From DATILI01 sp035476635 (GTDB lineage Bacteria; Pseudomonadota; Gammaproteobacteria; Burkholderiales; Burkholderiaceae_C): a DNA stretch of 64,000 nucleotides. The notes below the pieces were generated by a model. It ran no database searches and was not told the DNA's origin. It worked only from the letters and a program-made list of their open reading frames with translations. Shown here in pieces: positions 34,091-42,531 of the stretch. Location of the stretch: assembly GCA_035476635.1 (NCBI GenBank), contig DATILI010000249.1:1-64000 (forward strand), written 5' to 3'. The position numbers were made by a program, and so were the translations under genes. Each line of letters opens with the position of its first letter. Positions within the stretch are counted from its first letter, which is position 1.

Positions 34091-35223
34091 ATAGGCCGCT
34101 GAAAGACATCACCGTCATTGAGATGGCCGGGCTCGGCCCCGGGCCCTGCGCGGCTACATTGCTCGCTGATGCTGGCGCTACGGTAATTCGGATCGAGGGT
34201 GGGCAGAAATCCGCTCTCCACAGCCCAATCGATGAATTTAAGGATCCGTACTCGCGTGGCAGGAGGGTCATCACGCTCGACTTGAAGCAGGCCCAAGGGA
34301 TCGAGGCGGTGCTTCGCCTCGTCGATCGTGCTGATGCGCTCATCGAGGGGTATCGGCCAGGCGTCATGGAGCGCTTAGGGCTCGGGCCAGACGTGTGCCT
34401 CGCACGCCGGCCGAGCCTGGTATATGGCCGGATCAGTGGTTGGGGCCAGGTTGGCCCCTTGGCACACGCAGCCGGGCACGACATCAACTACATCGCCATT
34501 GCAGGTGTTCTACATGCAATTGGAACGGCGGAAACGCCCGTGGTGCCGCTGAACCTTGTAGGCGATCTTGGCGGCGGAGGGGCAATACTTGCCTTCGGCA
34601 TCTCGAGTGCTCTGCTTCAGGCAGCGCGGACGGGCTGTGGAGAAGTGATTGACGTGGCAATGACTGACTGCGCTGCGTTTCTCATGGCACCTTTCTTTGC
34701 GCGACTTGCAGCGGGCACGTGGCTCGACGAGCGGGCGGCGAACATTGGCGACGGCGGTGCGCCGCACTACGGCGTCTATCGATGCAAAGATGGCGGGTTC
34801 GTCGCAATTGGTCCACTCGAGTCCAAGTTCTGGGAGGTATTCTTGAAACTGATCGGCCTCGAAGGTGACCACGAAATGGCACAGCGCCGTAACCCCGAGC
34901 AATGGCCATCACTGCGCCGCCGTCTGCAGGACCGCTTTGCCACCCGAACTCGCGACGAATGGTCCAAGCTCTTTGAAGGAACAGATGCTTGCGTGCAGCC
35001 CGTGCTGACCATGCGAGAGGCGATAGCTCACCCTCACAACATAGCGCGTGAAACGTTCGTCACCGAAAGCGAGGCGCGAGTTCCCGGGCCCGTGCCGAGA
35101 TTCGGAGCCGAAAAAACTTTGGTTCCGTCGCCTCCTGTCCATTCGACGCAGGAAATTCTGCTGGAGGTCGGATTCTCGCGCAACGAAGTTGCCGAGATGC
35201 TGCGCTTGGGCGTGGCCGGTTGA
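34087..35223 (+). CDS. mcr: Alpha-methylacyl-CoA racemase (CaiB/BaiF superfamily)
   Basis: A 378-residue family III CoA-transferase-fold protein that matches the racemase branch. WGQVGPLAHAAGHDINYIAI near residue 120 supplies the His that the mycobacterial enzyme MCR uses as one acid/base, and VPLNLVGDLGGGGAIL near 155 supplies the partner Asp. The enzyme would epimerise 2-methylacyl-CoA esters. It is coupled by ATGA overlap to the preceding ACAD gene. This is the best evidence in the window that the pathway handles a methyl-branched acid such as an isoprenoid acid, a steroid side chain or a 2-arylpropionate. Confidence 0.87.
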   Translation: MNRPLKDITVIEMAGLGPGPCAATLLADAGATVIRIEGGQKSALHSPIDEFKDPYSRGRRVITLDLKQAQGIEAVLRLVDRADALIEGYRPGVMERLGLGPDVCLARRPSLVYGRISGWGQVGPLAHAAGHDINYIAIAGVLHAIGTAETPVVPLNLVGDLGGGGAILAFGISSALLQAARTGCGEVIDVAMTDCAAFLMAPFFARLAAGTWLDERAANIGDGGAPHYGVYRCKDGGFVAIGPLESKFWEVFLKLIGLEGDHEMAQRRNPEQWPSLRRRLQDRFATRTRDEWSKLFEGTDACVQPVLTMREAIAHPHNIARETFVTESEARVPGPVPRFGAEKTLVPSPPVHSTQEILLEVGFSRNEVAEMLRLGVAG

Positions 35224-35280
35224 GTTCTCTACACCTTGGCTTGACGCTGAAAACATCTCTATCCACACATGGGAAATAGC

Positions 35281-36081
35281 ATGACAACTTCCGATCCAAA
35301 CATTCTCAGCCTTGAGGGAAAAGTCGCACTCGTCACCGGGGCAGGGCAAGGCGTGGGCGAAGCTATCAGCCGCCTGTTTGCGGCACACCACGCCAAAGTA
35401 ATTGTCAATGACTTCTTTGCCGAACGCGCCAAGAGCGTTGCAGATGCCATTGTCAGCTCGGGCGGTAGCGCAATTCCTATTCAGGCTGACGTGACCGATG
35501 CAGCTGGCGTGCGACGGATGGTAGAGCAGGCGGCGGCCCACTATGGCTCTATCGACATTCTTGTGAACAACGCCGGGAACTTCGGCGCAACCCCCAGCGA
35601 AGACGTGCAGAAACCTTTTTGGGAACACGGAAGAGAGGCGTGGGGTGGCGTCATAGATGTCAACCTGTTTGGCGTGATCAACTGCGTGTCCGCATGCATT
35701 CCAGCCATGATTGAAAAACGGGGTGGCAGAGTGATCACCATCGTTTCCGACGCGGCCCGCGTCGGGCAAGCAGGGTTGGAGATCTATTCCGCCGCGAAGG
35801 CCGGATCGGCGGGATTCATGCGTGCAATTGCCCACACGCTCGGCCGCCATCAAGTGACAGCCAACACCGTTTCGATCTCCGCTACGTCAACCCCCGCTCT
35901 GGAGGAACGGTTCTCCCAGGATCCGGAACGCAAGAAGAAGATTCTGGAGCGTTACATCATTCGCCGCCTCGGTCAGCCAAGCGACGTCGCCAACATGGTC
36001 CTGTTTCTCGCCTCCGACGCGAGTTCCTGGATCACCGGCCAAACCTATCCCGTCAACGGCGGATACACCCTGTCAGTTTGA
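35281..36081 (+). CDS. Short-chain dehydrogenase/reductase
   Basis: A 266-residue SDR. ALVTGAGQGVGEAISRLF binds NAD(P), ILVNNAGNFG is the NNAG motif, and the catalytic site is Ser in IVSDAARVG and Tyr/Lys in YSAAKAGSAG (about 168). ITGQTYPVNGGYTL closes the classical fold. GGGAAA before the ATG at 35281 favours that start over the in-frame ATG at 35269. Lying between racemase and hydratase genes, it may act as a 3-hydroxyacyl-CoA dehydrogenase or on a side-chain alcohol. Confidence 0.9.
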   Translation: MTTSDPNILSLEGKVALVTGAGQGVGEAISRLFAAHHAKVIVNDFFAERAKSVADAIVSSGGSAIPIQADVTDAAGVRRMVEQAAAHYGSIDILVNNAGNFGATPSEDVQKPFWEHGREAWGGVIDVNLFGVINCVSACIPAMIEKRGGRVITIVSDAARVGQAGLEIYSAAKAGSAGFMRAIAHTLGRHQVTANTVSISATSTPALEERFSQDPERKKKILERYIIRRLGQPSDVANMVLFLASDASSWITGQTYPVNGGYTLSV

Positions 36082-36085
36082 ATGT

Positions 36086-36856
36086 ATGGATAACAAAACT
36101 CAAGTTTGCGCAGAGCGCCACGGCGCCACACTGGTCATTTCCATAGATCGCCCGCAACTCAAGAATGCCATGGGGACGCAGGCCTCCGAGGAGATGACCG
36201 CCGCACTCGATTTGCTCGACCAAGACCCGGCACTGACGATCGGCATCATTACCGGCAATGGCGGAAATTTCTGTACAGGTGCCGACCTGAAGGCTGCTGC
36301 GCGCGGAGAACGCCCCCTCACCGCGAGCCGCGGTGGGTTTGGAATCGTTCAAAAGCCGCCGCGCAAACCGCTGATTGCGGCAGTAGAGGGCTATGCAATT
36401 GGTGGCGGATTGGAAATTTGTCTCGCCTGCGATCTTGTCGTCGCAGCGCGGGATGCCAAGTTTGGCTTGCCTGAGGTCCGCAGCGGCGTCATGGCAATTG
36501 GTGGCGGCCTTTTCCGCTTGCCCAAACGGGTCCCGCGCGCCTTTGCCATGGAGGTCATCCTGGGTGGACAGTTCTACGACGCCTCCACCTTTCATCAGCA
36601 TGGGGTAGTGAATCGGCTCACCGAGCCTGGGCAGGCATTGCAGGAGGCGACGAAGTGGGCGACCGCACTTCTGGACAACGCCCCATTGGCAATGCTTTGC
36701 AGCAAAGAGATCGTCGATCTCAGTGCTCAACTTCCTGACGAAGAGGCTTGGCGACGTCAGGAACCCATAGTAAGACGCGTGCTTGAATCCCGGGACAGAG
36801 CCGAAGGGCTTGCGGCATTCGCCGAAAAGCGAAAGCCACGCTGGTCGGGGCAGTAG
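36086..36856 (+). CDS. Enoyl-CoA hydratase/isomerase family protein
   Basis: A 256-residue crotonase. NGGNFCTGADLKAAA forms the CoA/oxyanion region; IGGGLEICLACD and FGLPEVRSGVMAIGGG supply both catalytic Glu residues. It begins 4 nt after the SDR stop and precedes the DUF35 gene by 20 nt. The arrangement hydratase-DUF35-Ltp repeats the functional set at 22.6-25.0 kb with DUF35 and Ltp swapped, implying hydration followed by cleavage of the beta-hydroxyacyl-CoA. Confidence 0.92.
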   Translation: MDNKTQVCAERHGATLVISIDRPQLKNAMGTQASEEMTAALDLLDQDPALTIGIITGNGGNFCTGADLKAAARGERPLTASRGGFGIVQKPPRKPLIAAVEGYAIGGGLEICLACDLVVAARDAKFGLPEVRSGVMAIGGGLFRLPKRVPRAFAMEVILGGQFYDASTFHQHGVVNRLTEPGQALQEATKWATALLDNAPLAMLCSKEIVDLSAQLPDEEAWRRQEPIVRRVLESRDRAEGLAAFAEKRKPRWSGQ

Positions 36857-36876
36857 CATTCAACGCTGGAGCTTGT

Positions 36877-37305
36877 ATGTTGACTCTATTGAAACCGGCG
36901 TTGTACGGCAGATCCGACGACGAAGCGTCGCGGTCCGCGTACCTCAAGGGCGGGCGTTGCAAATGTGGCTACGTCTTCTTTCCGTGGCAGTCCCTTGGCT
37001 GCGAGCGCTGCGGCGATGTGGAGTCGCTGCAAGCCATCAATCTTGCTGGCAAAGGAAGCGTGCTTTCAAGCGTGACGGTGCACCTCCATGCAACAAATGA
37101 CCGGCCAACGCCATTTGTGATTGCGGCGGTCCGTCTGGCTGACGGTCCGGTAGTGCGCACATTGTTGGCCGAGCGATCCGGCGCCGCCCCACGAACCCTG
37201 CCTCCTGGGCATGCAGTCGTCGCTGAACTCTTTGAGGTCTCCCACCCGGGAGATCCTGCGGTAACTGTCTTGGATCTGCGCTTTGTCGCCGTGGACGAAC
37301 AGTAA
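36877..37305 (+). CDS. OB-fold/zinc-ribbon DUF35 protein, Ltp partner
   Basis: A 142-residue DUF35 protein. Unlike the other two in this window it keeps a complete zinc ribbon: CKCGYVFFPWQSLGCERCG (about 28-46) has the C-x-C and C-x2-C pairs. The OB fold follows (GKGSVLSSVTVHLHATNDRP). It is followed 8 nt later by the Ltp gene at 37314 and is presumably its subunit. An intact ribbon with a GHPxGxTG-type Ltp suggests an acyl-CoA thiolase-like complex that differs from the other two pairs. Confidence 0.88.
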   Translation: MLTLLKPALYGRSDDEASRSAYLKGGRCKCGYVFFPWQSLGCERCGDVESLQAINLAGKGSVLSSVTVHLHATNDRPTPFVIAAVRLADGPVVRTLLAERSGAAPRTLPPGHAVVAELFEVSHPGDPAVTVLDLRFVAVDEQ

Positions 37306-37313
37306 GGTATTTT

Positions 37314-38468
37314 ATGAACGTGCCTCTAATGAACTTTCGCCCGGTTTACGTAATCGGCGTCGGTTTTCACCGCTACCAGGCGCTCAGCGCGACTCCTTAT
37401 GTGACCTTGGGATTGACCGCGGCACGCGAAGCGCTCGCCGATGCCGGGTTGCCCTGGGAGAATGTGGACTCGGCTTTCGTCGCGACTGCGCTGCTACCGA
37501 TGGCGTCGGGGCGACCGATGTTGCGTCATCTCGGCGCAACCGGCATTCCCATTGTGCACATCGAGAACGCTTCGGCGTCCGGTTCCGCCGCCTTCAGAGC
37601 TGCAGTGCTGGAAGTCGCCAGCGGCGTAAGCGACGTTTCCATGGCCATCGGTGTGGACAAGCCGGACCTCGTTCGGCAAACTTTGCGAGCGGAGGCAATC
37701 AGCGGTCTGGAAAACCTGGCCAACGACGCCATCGTTCCATTTACCAGTTTTGCTCTGCGTGCAGAGGCGTACGCTCGGGCAGCGAACTGCCACGTGGCCG
37801 ACATTGCGCTTGTAGCTGTCAAGAACCTGAGGAACGCCGCGAAAAATCCCTACGCCCAGCGCCAGACTGAACGCACGCTCGAAGAAGTGCTGGCCGGCAA
37901 GCCTGTGGCAGGGATCTTTACGAAGCTGCAATGCACTCCGGTCGGCGAAGGCGGCGCCGCCGTGATTGTTGCTTCAGAACAAGCGATCAAGAAAATTCCG
38001 GGAGTGGTGCGTCCGGTTCAGGTTCTGAGCTCGGCTGCGTCTAGCCAACGAGCCAGTGGCGATCCTGCTCGTCACGACGTCGAATTGACACAGGTCACAG
38101 TAAAGAAAGCGCTGGACCAAGCGGGTGTGAACGTACGGAATCTCGATGTCATCGAGGTCCACGATGCTTTCACCATCGAGGAAATCGAGTATCTCGAAGC
38201 GATCGACTATTGCGCTCCTGGTCACGCGATTCCGATGCTGAAGGAGGGCGCTTTCGATATTGGAGGGCGTTCTGCTGTCAGTCCGTCCGGAGGGCTGATC
38301 GGAATGGGGCATCCCATCGGGCCTACGGGTATTGGCCAGATCGGCGAGATCGTGCGGCAGTTGCGGCACGAAGCCGGGGCACGCCAGCAACCGAACGCTC
38401 AATTGGGCATGGCCCACATGGTCGGGCTCGGTGCTGTCTGCTACGCGCACGTGCTGCGCAGACCCTGA
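37314..38468 (+). CDS. Thiolase-fold Ltp protein with Cys-to-Ser at the nucleophile
   Basis: A 384-residue SCP-x/Ltp-type thiolase. The nucleophile region reads ENASASGSAAF where SCP-x thiolases have ENACASGS-like sequence, so the active Cys is replaced by Ser. The rest looks intact, with GGLIGMGHPIGPTGIGQIGE near residue 330. AAGG precedes the ATG. Either it has become an aldolase, hydrolase-like or structural subunit, or Ser works in place of Cys. It pairs with the DUF35 gene just upstream. Confidence 0.86.
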   Translation: MNVPLMNFRPVYVIGVGFHRYQALSATPYVTLGLTAAREALADAGLPWENVDSAFVATALLPMASGRPMLRHLGATGIPIVHIENASASGSAAFRAAVLEVASGVSDVSMAIGVDKPDLVRQTLRAEAISGLENLANDAIVPFTSFALRAEAYARAANCHVADIALVAVKNLRNAAKNPYAQRQTERTLEEVLAGKPVAGIFTKLQCTPVGEGGAAVIVASEQAIKKIPGVVRPVQVLSSAASSQRASGDPARHDVELTQVTVKKALDQAGVNVRNLDVIEVHDAFTIEEIEYLEAIDYCAPGHAIPMLKEGAFDIGGRSAVSPSGGLIGMGHPIGPTGIGQIGEIVRQLRHEAGARQQPNAQLGMAHMVGLGAVCYAHVLRRP

Positions 38469-38483
38469 GAGCGAGACTACGCC

Positions 38484-39641
38484 ATGGCGCTCGACTCTAC
38501 TTCATTTGAAATTCTGCTGGCTTCGGTTCAACGGTTCATTCGGGAACAGTTGATCCCGAATGAAAACCATATCGAGGAGTTCGACGAAGTCCCCACCCAC
38601 CTGGTTTCGGCAATGAAAGAGCTGGGCCTCTTCGGCCTATCCATACCTGAAGAGTATGGTGGCAGCGGACTTTCAATGGCGCAGGAGTGTCGTGTGATTC
38701 GAGAGTTCGGTCAAACAGCTGCCGCGTTTCGATCCGTGTTTTCGACAAACGTGGGCATAGGTTCCCAGGGAATACTGATTGACGGAACCAGCGAGCAGAA
38801 GGCCGAGTATCTCCCCCGTGTCGCCAGCGGTGACTTGGTGATGTCTTTTGCTCTTACGGAACCGGATGCTGGTTCGGACCCCAGCGCGCTTCGCACACGC
38901 GCGGATTGGGACGGCACTCATTTCGTGATCAACGGCAGGAAGCGTTTCATTTCAAACGCACCGAGGGCGGGCGCATTCACACTCATGGCCCGTACCGGAC
39001 AAGCGGGGGCGAACGGGATTTCTGCGTTTGTCGTTCCGGCCGATCTGCCTGGAATCAGCCTTGGCAAGGTTGACAAGAAGATGGGACAAAAGGGTACCCA
39101 AACCTGTGATGTGGTCTTCGACGGTGTGCGAGTGCCTGCGGGCAATATCATCGGTGGTATTCCCGGTCAAGGTTTCCGGACCGCGATGAAAGTTCTCGAT
39201 CGAGGACGTTTGCATATCGCAGCAGTCTCCTGTGGAATGGCGCGCAGGGTCCTGAACGAATCACGCCGGTATGCAGCGGAGCGCAAGCAGTTTGGTCAGC
39301 GGATTGGTGACTTTCAACTGATCCAGGCCATGCTCGCCGACAGTCAGGCTGAACTCTATGCCGGCTGGTCAATGGTGCAGGACTGTGCGTCGCGCTACGA
39401 CGGCCGCAACCCAAGTGTCCCCGACGCAAAGATCACGATGCTCGCGTCCTGCTGCAAGATGTTTTGTACTGAAATGGTCGGCCGCGTAGTCGACCGAGGC
39501 GTGCAGATTCATGGGGGTGCGGGTTACATGAATGAGTGCGTCGTAGAGCGGTTCTTCCGTGACGCGAGGCTGCTACGGCTGTACGAAGGCACAACGCAAA
39601 TTCAGCAAATCATTATCGGGCGGCATCTGGTGAACGCCTGA
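38484..39641 (+). CDS. Acyl-CoA dehydrogenase
   Basis: A 385-residue ACAD. FALTEPDAGSDPSALRTRA and KKMGQKGTQTCDVVFDGVRVP are the flavin and substrate regions; LLRLYEGTTQIQQIIIGRHL carries Glu at the catalytic-base position. It lies 15 nt downstream of the Ltp gene. Two distinct ACADs in one run (this and the one at 32963) imply two dehydrogenation steps or two substrates of different length; no heteromeric FadE pair organisation is evident. Confidence 0.93.
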   Translation: MALDSTSFEILLASVQRFIREQLIPNENHIEEFDEVPTHLVSAMKELGLFGLSIPEEYGGSGLSMAQECRVIREFGQTAAAFRSVFSTNVGIGSQGILIDGTSEQKAEYLPRVASGDLVMSFALTEPDAGSDPSALRTRADWDGTHFVINGRKRFISNAPRAGAFTLMARTGQAGANGISAFVVPADLPGISLGKVDKKMGQKGTQTCDVVFDGVRVPAGNIIGGIPGQGFRTAMKVLDRGRLHIAAVSCGMARRVLNESRRYAAERKQFGQRIGDFQLIQAMLADSQAELYAGWSMVQDCASRYDGRNPSVPDAKITMLASCCKMFCTEMVGRVVDRGVQIHGGAGYMNECVVERFFRDARLLRLYEGTTQIQQIIIGRHLVNA

Positions 39642-39667
39642 CTCACGCATCCTCAAAAGGAATTTCA

Positions 39668-41224
39668 ATGAACGAGCCTTCTGCCCGTCCTGCTCCGGAG
39701 ACGCCGGAATACTGGGCGATATCGCAACCTGACGCAACTGCGGTCATTGAAGCAGAGAAAAAACTGTCCTATGCCGAGCTGAACGTACGCGCCAATCGAT
39801 TGGCAGCGGCTTTCAAGAATTACGGAGTACGAACCGGGGACATCGTCGCAGTTCGCAGCCAGATTCGATTGGAATGGCCGGTGATTTCGCTGGCGCTCGC
39901 CAAATTGGAATGCCAGATGCTGGCGCTCAACTGGCGTCTTACACCCAAAGAGGTGGCGCGGATCATGACTGATAGTCGACCTGCCGGTCTGGTCTGTGAT
40001 GACGCTGACTTGCCGAAACTTGCCCTCGAGGTCGAGCTCTCGAATTTGAAGTTTGCGATTGCGATAGACGGGTCGTCGGCCGGCTTTCAATCGTACGCCA
40101 GCATAGTGGCCGAGCAAGACGGCTCGTCCCCGCCGGCCTTCTTTTCGCGAAAGCCACCACCGCTGATTCTCTTCACTTCTGGCACGACCGGTGAGCCAAA
40201 AGGCATTGCCATTCGACCGGATGACAGCAAGGTCACCCGAGAGTATCTCGCGGACGTTCGAGCAACTCGGCCCCTTGCTCCTGGTGATGTGTGTCTGGTG
40301 TCCGTTCCATTGCATCATGCGGCCGGTGCGACCCAGGTTACGGATGCGCTCAAGTGCGGCGCAATGGCGGTCCTTTTGCGGCGATTTGATCCTCAAGAGA
40401 CCCTGCGTGTGATCGAGGATCACCGAGTAACGCAATGGTTCGGCGTTCCTACCATGTATCGGCGGATCGCGGCGCTCGGTGAGGAGATAAAGCGTTACGA
40501 CCTGACGTCCTTGAAGCAGCTGGGTGTTGGCGCGGCTCCCGTTGACAGGCCCTTGAAACAGTGGATCCTGGACAACTTGGGGTCATGCCTGCGAGAGGGC
40601 TATGGTTCATCCGAGGTTGGCCTTGCAACCTCACTGCCTCCAGAGTTTCAGCGGGAAAAGATGAACTCTTGCGGGCGTCCCTTTCGCCATGTCAGCATCT
40701 CGATTCGGGACGGTGCCGGACGTTCACTGCCCACGGCAGAGCACGGGGAAATATGGATCAAGACGCCTGTGGCGATCAGGTCATACCTACACGGGCCAAC
40801 CTTTGGTTCCGATCTGCTCGATGAACTGGGCTACTTTTTTACCGGAGATGTTGGCTATCTCGATGATGACGGTTTTCTCTACATCTGCGATCGCGCCAAA
40901 GACATGATCATTTCGGGAGGGGTGAATATCTATCCGGCGGAGATCGAGGCTGTGCTGAAGGAGCATCCGGCGATTGCCGATTGCGCGGTCATCGGTGTCC
41001 CCGACAACGAATTTGGGGAAGCTGTTGCTGCGTTCTGCGAAATCAGGCCGCAGGTGACGTTCACGCCGGCAGCCCTCCTCGAGTGGTGTGCCAAAGGTTT
41101 GGCGAGCTATAAGCGGCCGAAGCAAATAGAAGTTGTTGAAGAGCTTCCGCGAAACGCCCTGGGCAAGATACTTAAAAGAGAACTTCGGGCGACGCAATGG
41201 CGTGACAGGGAGCGCTCGATCTAG
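39668..41224 (+). CDS. AMP-dependent acyl-CoA synthetase
   Basis: A 518-residue ANL-superfamily ligase with P-loop LFTSGTTGEPKGIAI (about 170), adenylate motif EGYGSSEVGLA, hinge YFFTGDVGYLDDDGFLYICDRAKDMIISGG and the catalytic Lys in PRNALGKILKREL at the C-terminus. AAAAGGAA gives a strong ribosome-binding site. It activates the carboxylic acid that the surrounding run degrades; sequence alone does not separate a branched aliphatic from an aryl-alkanoic substrate. Confidence 0.92.
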   Translation: MNEPSARPAPETPEYWAISQPDATAVIEAEKKLSYAELNVRANRLAAAFKNYGVRTGDIVAVRSQIRLEWPVISLALAKLECQMLALNWRLTPKEVARIMTDSRPAGLVCDDADLPKLALEVELSNLKFAIAIDGSSAGFQSYASIVAEQDGSSPPAFFSRKPPPLILFTSGTTGEPKGIAIRPDDSKVTREYLADVRATRPLAPGDVCLVSVPLHHAAGATQVTDALKCGAMAVLLRRFDPQETLRVIEDHRVTQWFGVPTMYRRIAALGEEIKRYDLTSLKQLGVGAAPVDRPLKQWILDNLGSCLREGYGSSEVGLATSLPPEFQREKMNSCGRPFRHVSISIRDGAGRSLPTAEHGEIWIKTPVAIRSYLHGPTFGSDLLDELGYFFTGDVGYLDDDGFLYICDRAKDMIISGGVNIYPAEIEAVLKEHPAIADCAVIGVPDNEFGEAVAAFCEIRPQVTFTPAALLEWCAKGLASYKRPKQIEVVEELPRNALGKILKRELRATQWRDRERSI

Positions 41225-41238
41225 CTGAACTGAAGATC

Positions 41239-42249
41239 ATGGAACGGCTTTTGTCTTCGTCTTCGGGATTGACCGGGCCATGGCCCTGGTCGCGATTGAA
41301 AATTCCGGTCATTGCCGCGCCGATGCTGCGCGTCAGTGGGCCGGAGCTCGTCGTCGCCGCCTGCGCAAGCGGCATCATCGGTGCGTTCCCTACCGCCAAT
41401 GCGCGTAGCACTGATGAACTCGACCAATGGCTGCTTGCGGCGCAGTCGTCCCTCAGCCGCCAACATGACGCGGGTGAAGCTGTGGGGATCGTCTGTCCCA
41501 ATCTCATCATTCGGCACCCCAGATTAATCGACGATTTGGCATGCGTTGTGCGCCACCGCGTCAGTATGGTGATTACCAGTGTGGGCTCGCCTGCACCGGT
41601 CATCTCGCCTCTTCATGACGTAGGCTGCCTGGTTTTTGCCGATGTCGCGTCCATCGCGCATGCAGAAAAGGCATTGCGGGCGGGGGCAGACGGGCTGGTG
41701 CTGCTTTGTGCCGGGGCGGGTGGACAGACCGGCTGGGCCAATGGAATGGCGTTCGCACGAGCAGTTCGAGGATTCTTCGATGGCCCACTGGTCCTTGCCG
41801 GCGGCATATCTGACGGCCAAGCGCTTTGGGCCGCACGTGCGCTGGGTTGTGACTTGGCCTACATGGGCACCAAGTTCATCGCTACGGTAGAGAGTCGCGC
41901 ATCCAAGGATTACAAGAGGATGCTCGTTGCCAGTACCTTGGATGACGTAGTTCTTACGCGAGCCTTCACGGGCTTGGACGCCAACATGCTTCGTCCTTCA
42001 ATCGAAGCGGCTGGGCTTGATCCCACGCAACTCGAGGAGCAAGTGACCAGAGAAACAGCAAGTGCCCGATTTGGTAGCAATCAAGGCAGCAGCGCTCCAA
42101 AGCGTTGGACTGACATATGGAGCGCGGGTCACAGTGTTGCCGGCGTTACGCGCCTCCAAACCGTTGCGTCATTGGTTGAGGCCACGAGCCGTGAATTCCG
42201 CCTGGCACGGGAACGCTGTTTCGCTGAGCTGCTCGCTGAGCGCGGTTGA
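41239..42249 (+). CDS. Nitronate monooxygenase-like TIM-barrel flavoprotein
   Basis: A 336-residue FMN protein of the NMO/2-nitropropane dioxygenase and enoyl-reductase-like group. IPVIAAPMLRVSG at the start and DGLVLLCAGAGGQTGWANG near 165 are typical, with VLAGGISDGQALWAA and YMGTKFIAT for phosphate binding. The catalytic His of class I enzymes, usually in GGHTG, is Gln here (GGQTG). It may therefore be an enoyl-CoA reductase-like or uncharacterised FMN enzyme rather than a nitronate oxidase. It is the last gene of the plus-strand run. Confidence 0.84.
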   Translation: MERLLSSSSGLTGPWPWSRLKIPVIAAPMLRVSGPELVVAACASGIIGAFPTANARSTDELDQWLLAAQSSLSRQHDAGEAVGIVCPNLIIRHPRLIDDLACVVRHRVSMVITSVGSPAPVISPLHDVGCLVFADVASIAHAEKALRAGADGLVLLCAGAGGQTGWANGMAFARAVRGFFDGPLVLAGGISDGQALWAARALGCDLAYMGTKFIATVESRASKDYKRMLVASTLDDVVLTRAFTGLDANMLRPSIEAAGLDPTQLEEQVTRETASARFGSNQGSSAPKRWTDIWSAGHSVAGVTRLQTVASLVEATSREFRLARERCFAELLAERG

Positions 42250-42285
42250 AGCTCGCGCGTGGTCATGCCGGCGTGTGATCGCAGA

Positions 42286-42306
42286 CCTCGCGAGTTTGTA
42301 TTGGAC
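42286..42306 (+). promoter_or_regulatory. Shared regulon element, site B
   Basis: CCTC, 5 nt, then TTTGTATTGGAC; 144 nt before the chimeric leader ATG at 42451. Same letters and spacing as sites A, C and D. Confidence 0.65.
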
Positions 42307-42370
42307 TGGTGTGCCGCAATGGCCGACCATCTACCACATCACAAAAACTCACGCACCGCGAATCTTTCTC

Positions 42371-42388
42371 ATCGCACGTTCGTGCGAT
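42371..42388. promoter_or_regulatory. Inverted repeat ATCGCAC-GTTC-GTGCGAT (operator candidate, second copy)
   Basis: The same 7-bp dyad as at 22558-22575, with a different spacer. It is placed the same distance downstream of the 21-nt element. Confidence 0.6.
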
Positions 42389-42450
42389 TGAGCCTTAAAG
42401 TGCGTCCAACACATTCGGGCGCACCCGAGCGAGCCTGAGAAGGAGACCCC

Positions 42451-42531
42451 ATGCAAGACATCCTCGTCGAGAGCTGTGAGCAGTGGCTCGAAATCTATCC
42501 GGCTTTGAGTTGGCCTGAGGGCACGCGATGA
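42451..42531 (+). pseudogene. Chimeric leader ORF: hydratase start fused to DUF35 end
   Basis: A 26-codon open frame. Codons 1-15 (MQDILVESCEQWLEI) match the start of the hydratase at 22636. The DNA after 42496 matches the end of the DUF35 gene and its downstream spacer, but in a shifted frame. The stop codon overlaps the ligase ATG as ATGA, and AAGGAG precedes the leader's start. A deletion relic, it may still be translated and couple translation to the ligase gene. Confidence 0.75.

Larger units (their letters stand above)
42250..42527 (+). promoter_or_regulatory. Duplicated promoter region with deletion scar (site B)
   Basis: From about 42283 to 42495 this stretch matches the region upstream of the 22636 hydratase with scattered substitutions, including the shared element, the inverted repeat, the ribosome-binding site and the first 15 codons. 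It then jumps to sequence matching the end of the DUF35 gene (25018 onward) and runs straight into the ligase start. It is a fused relic of an operon copy whose middle has been deleted. Confidence 0.82.
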
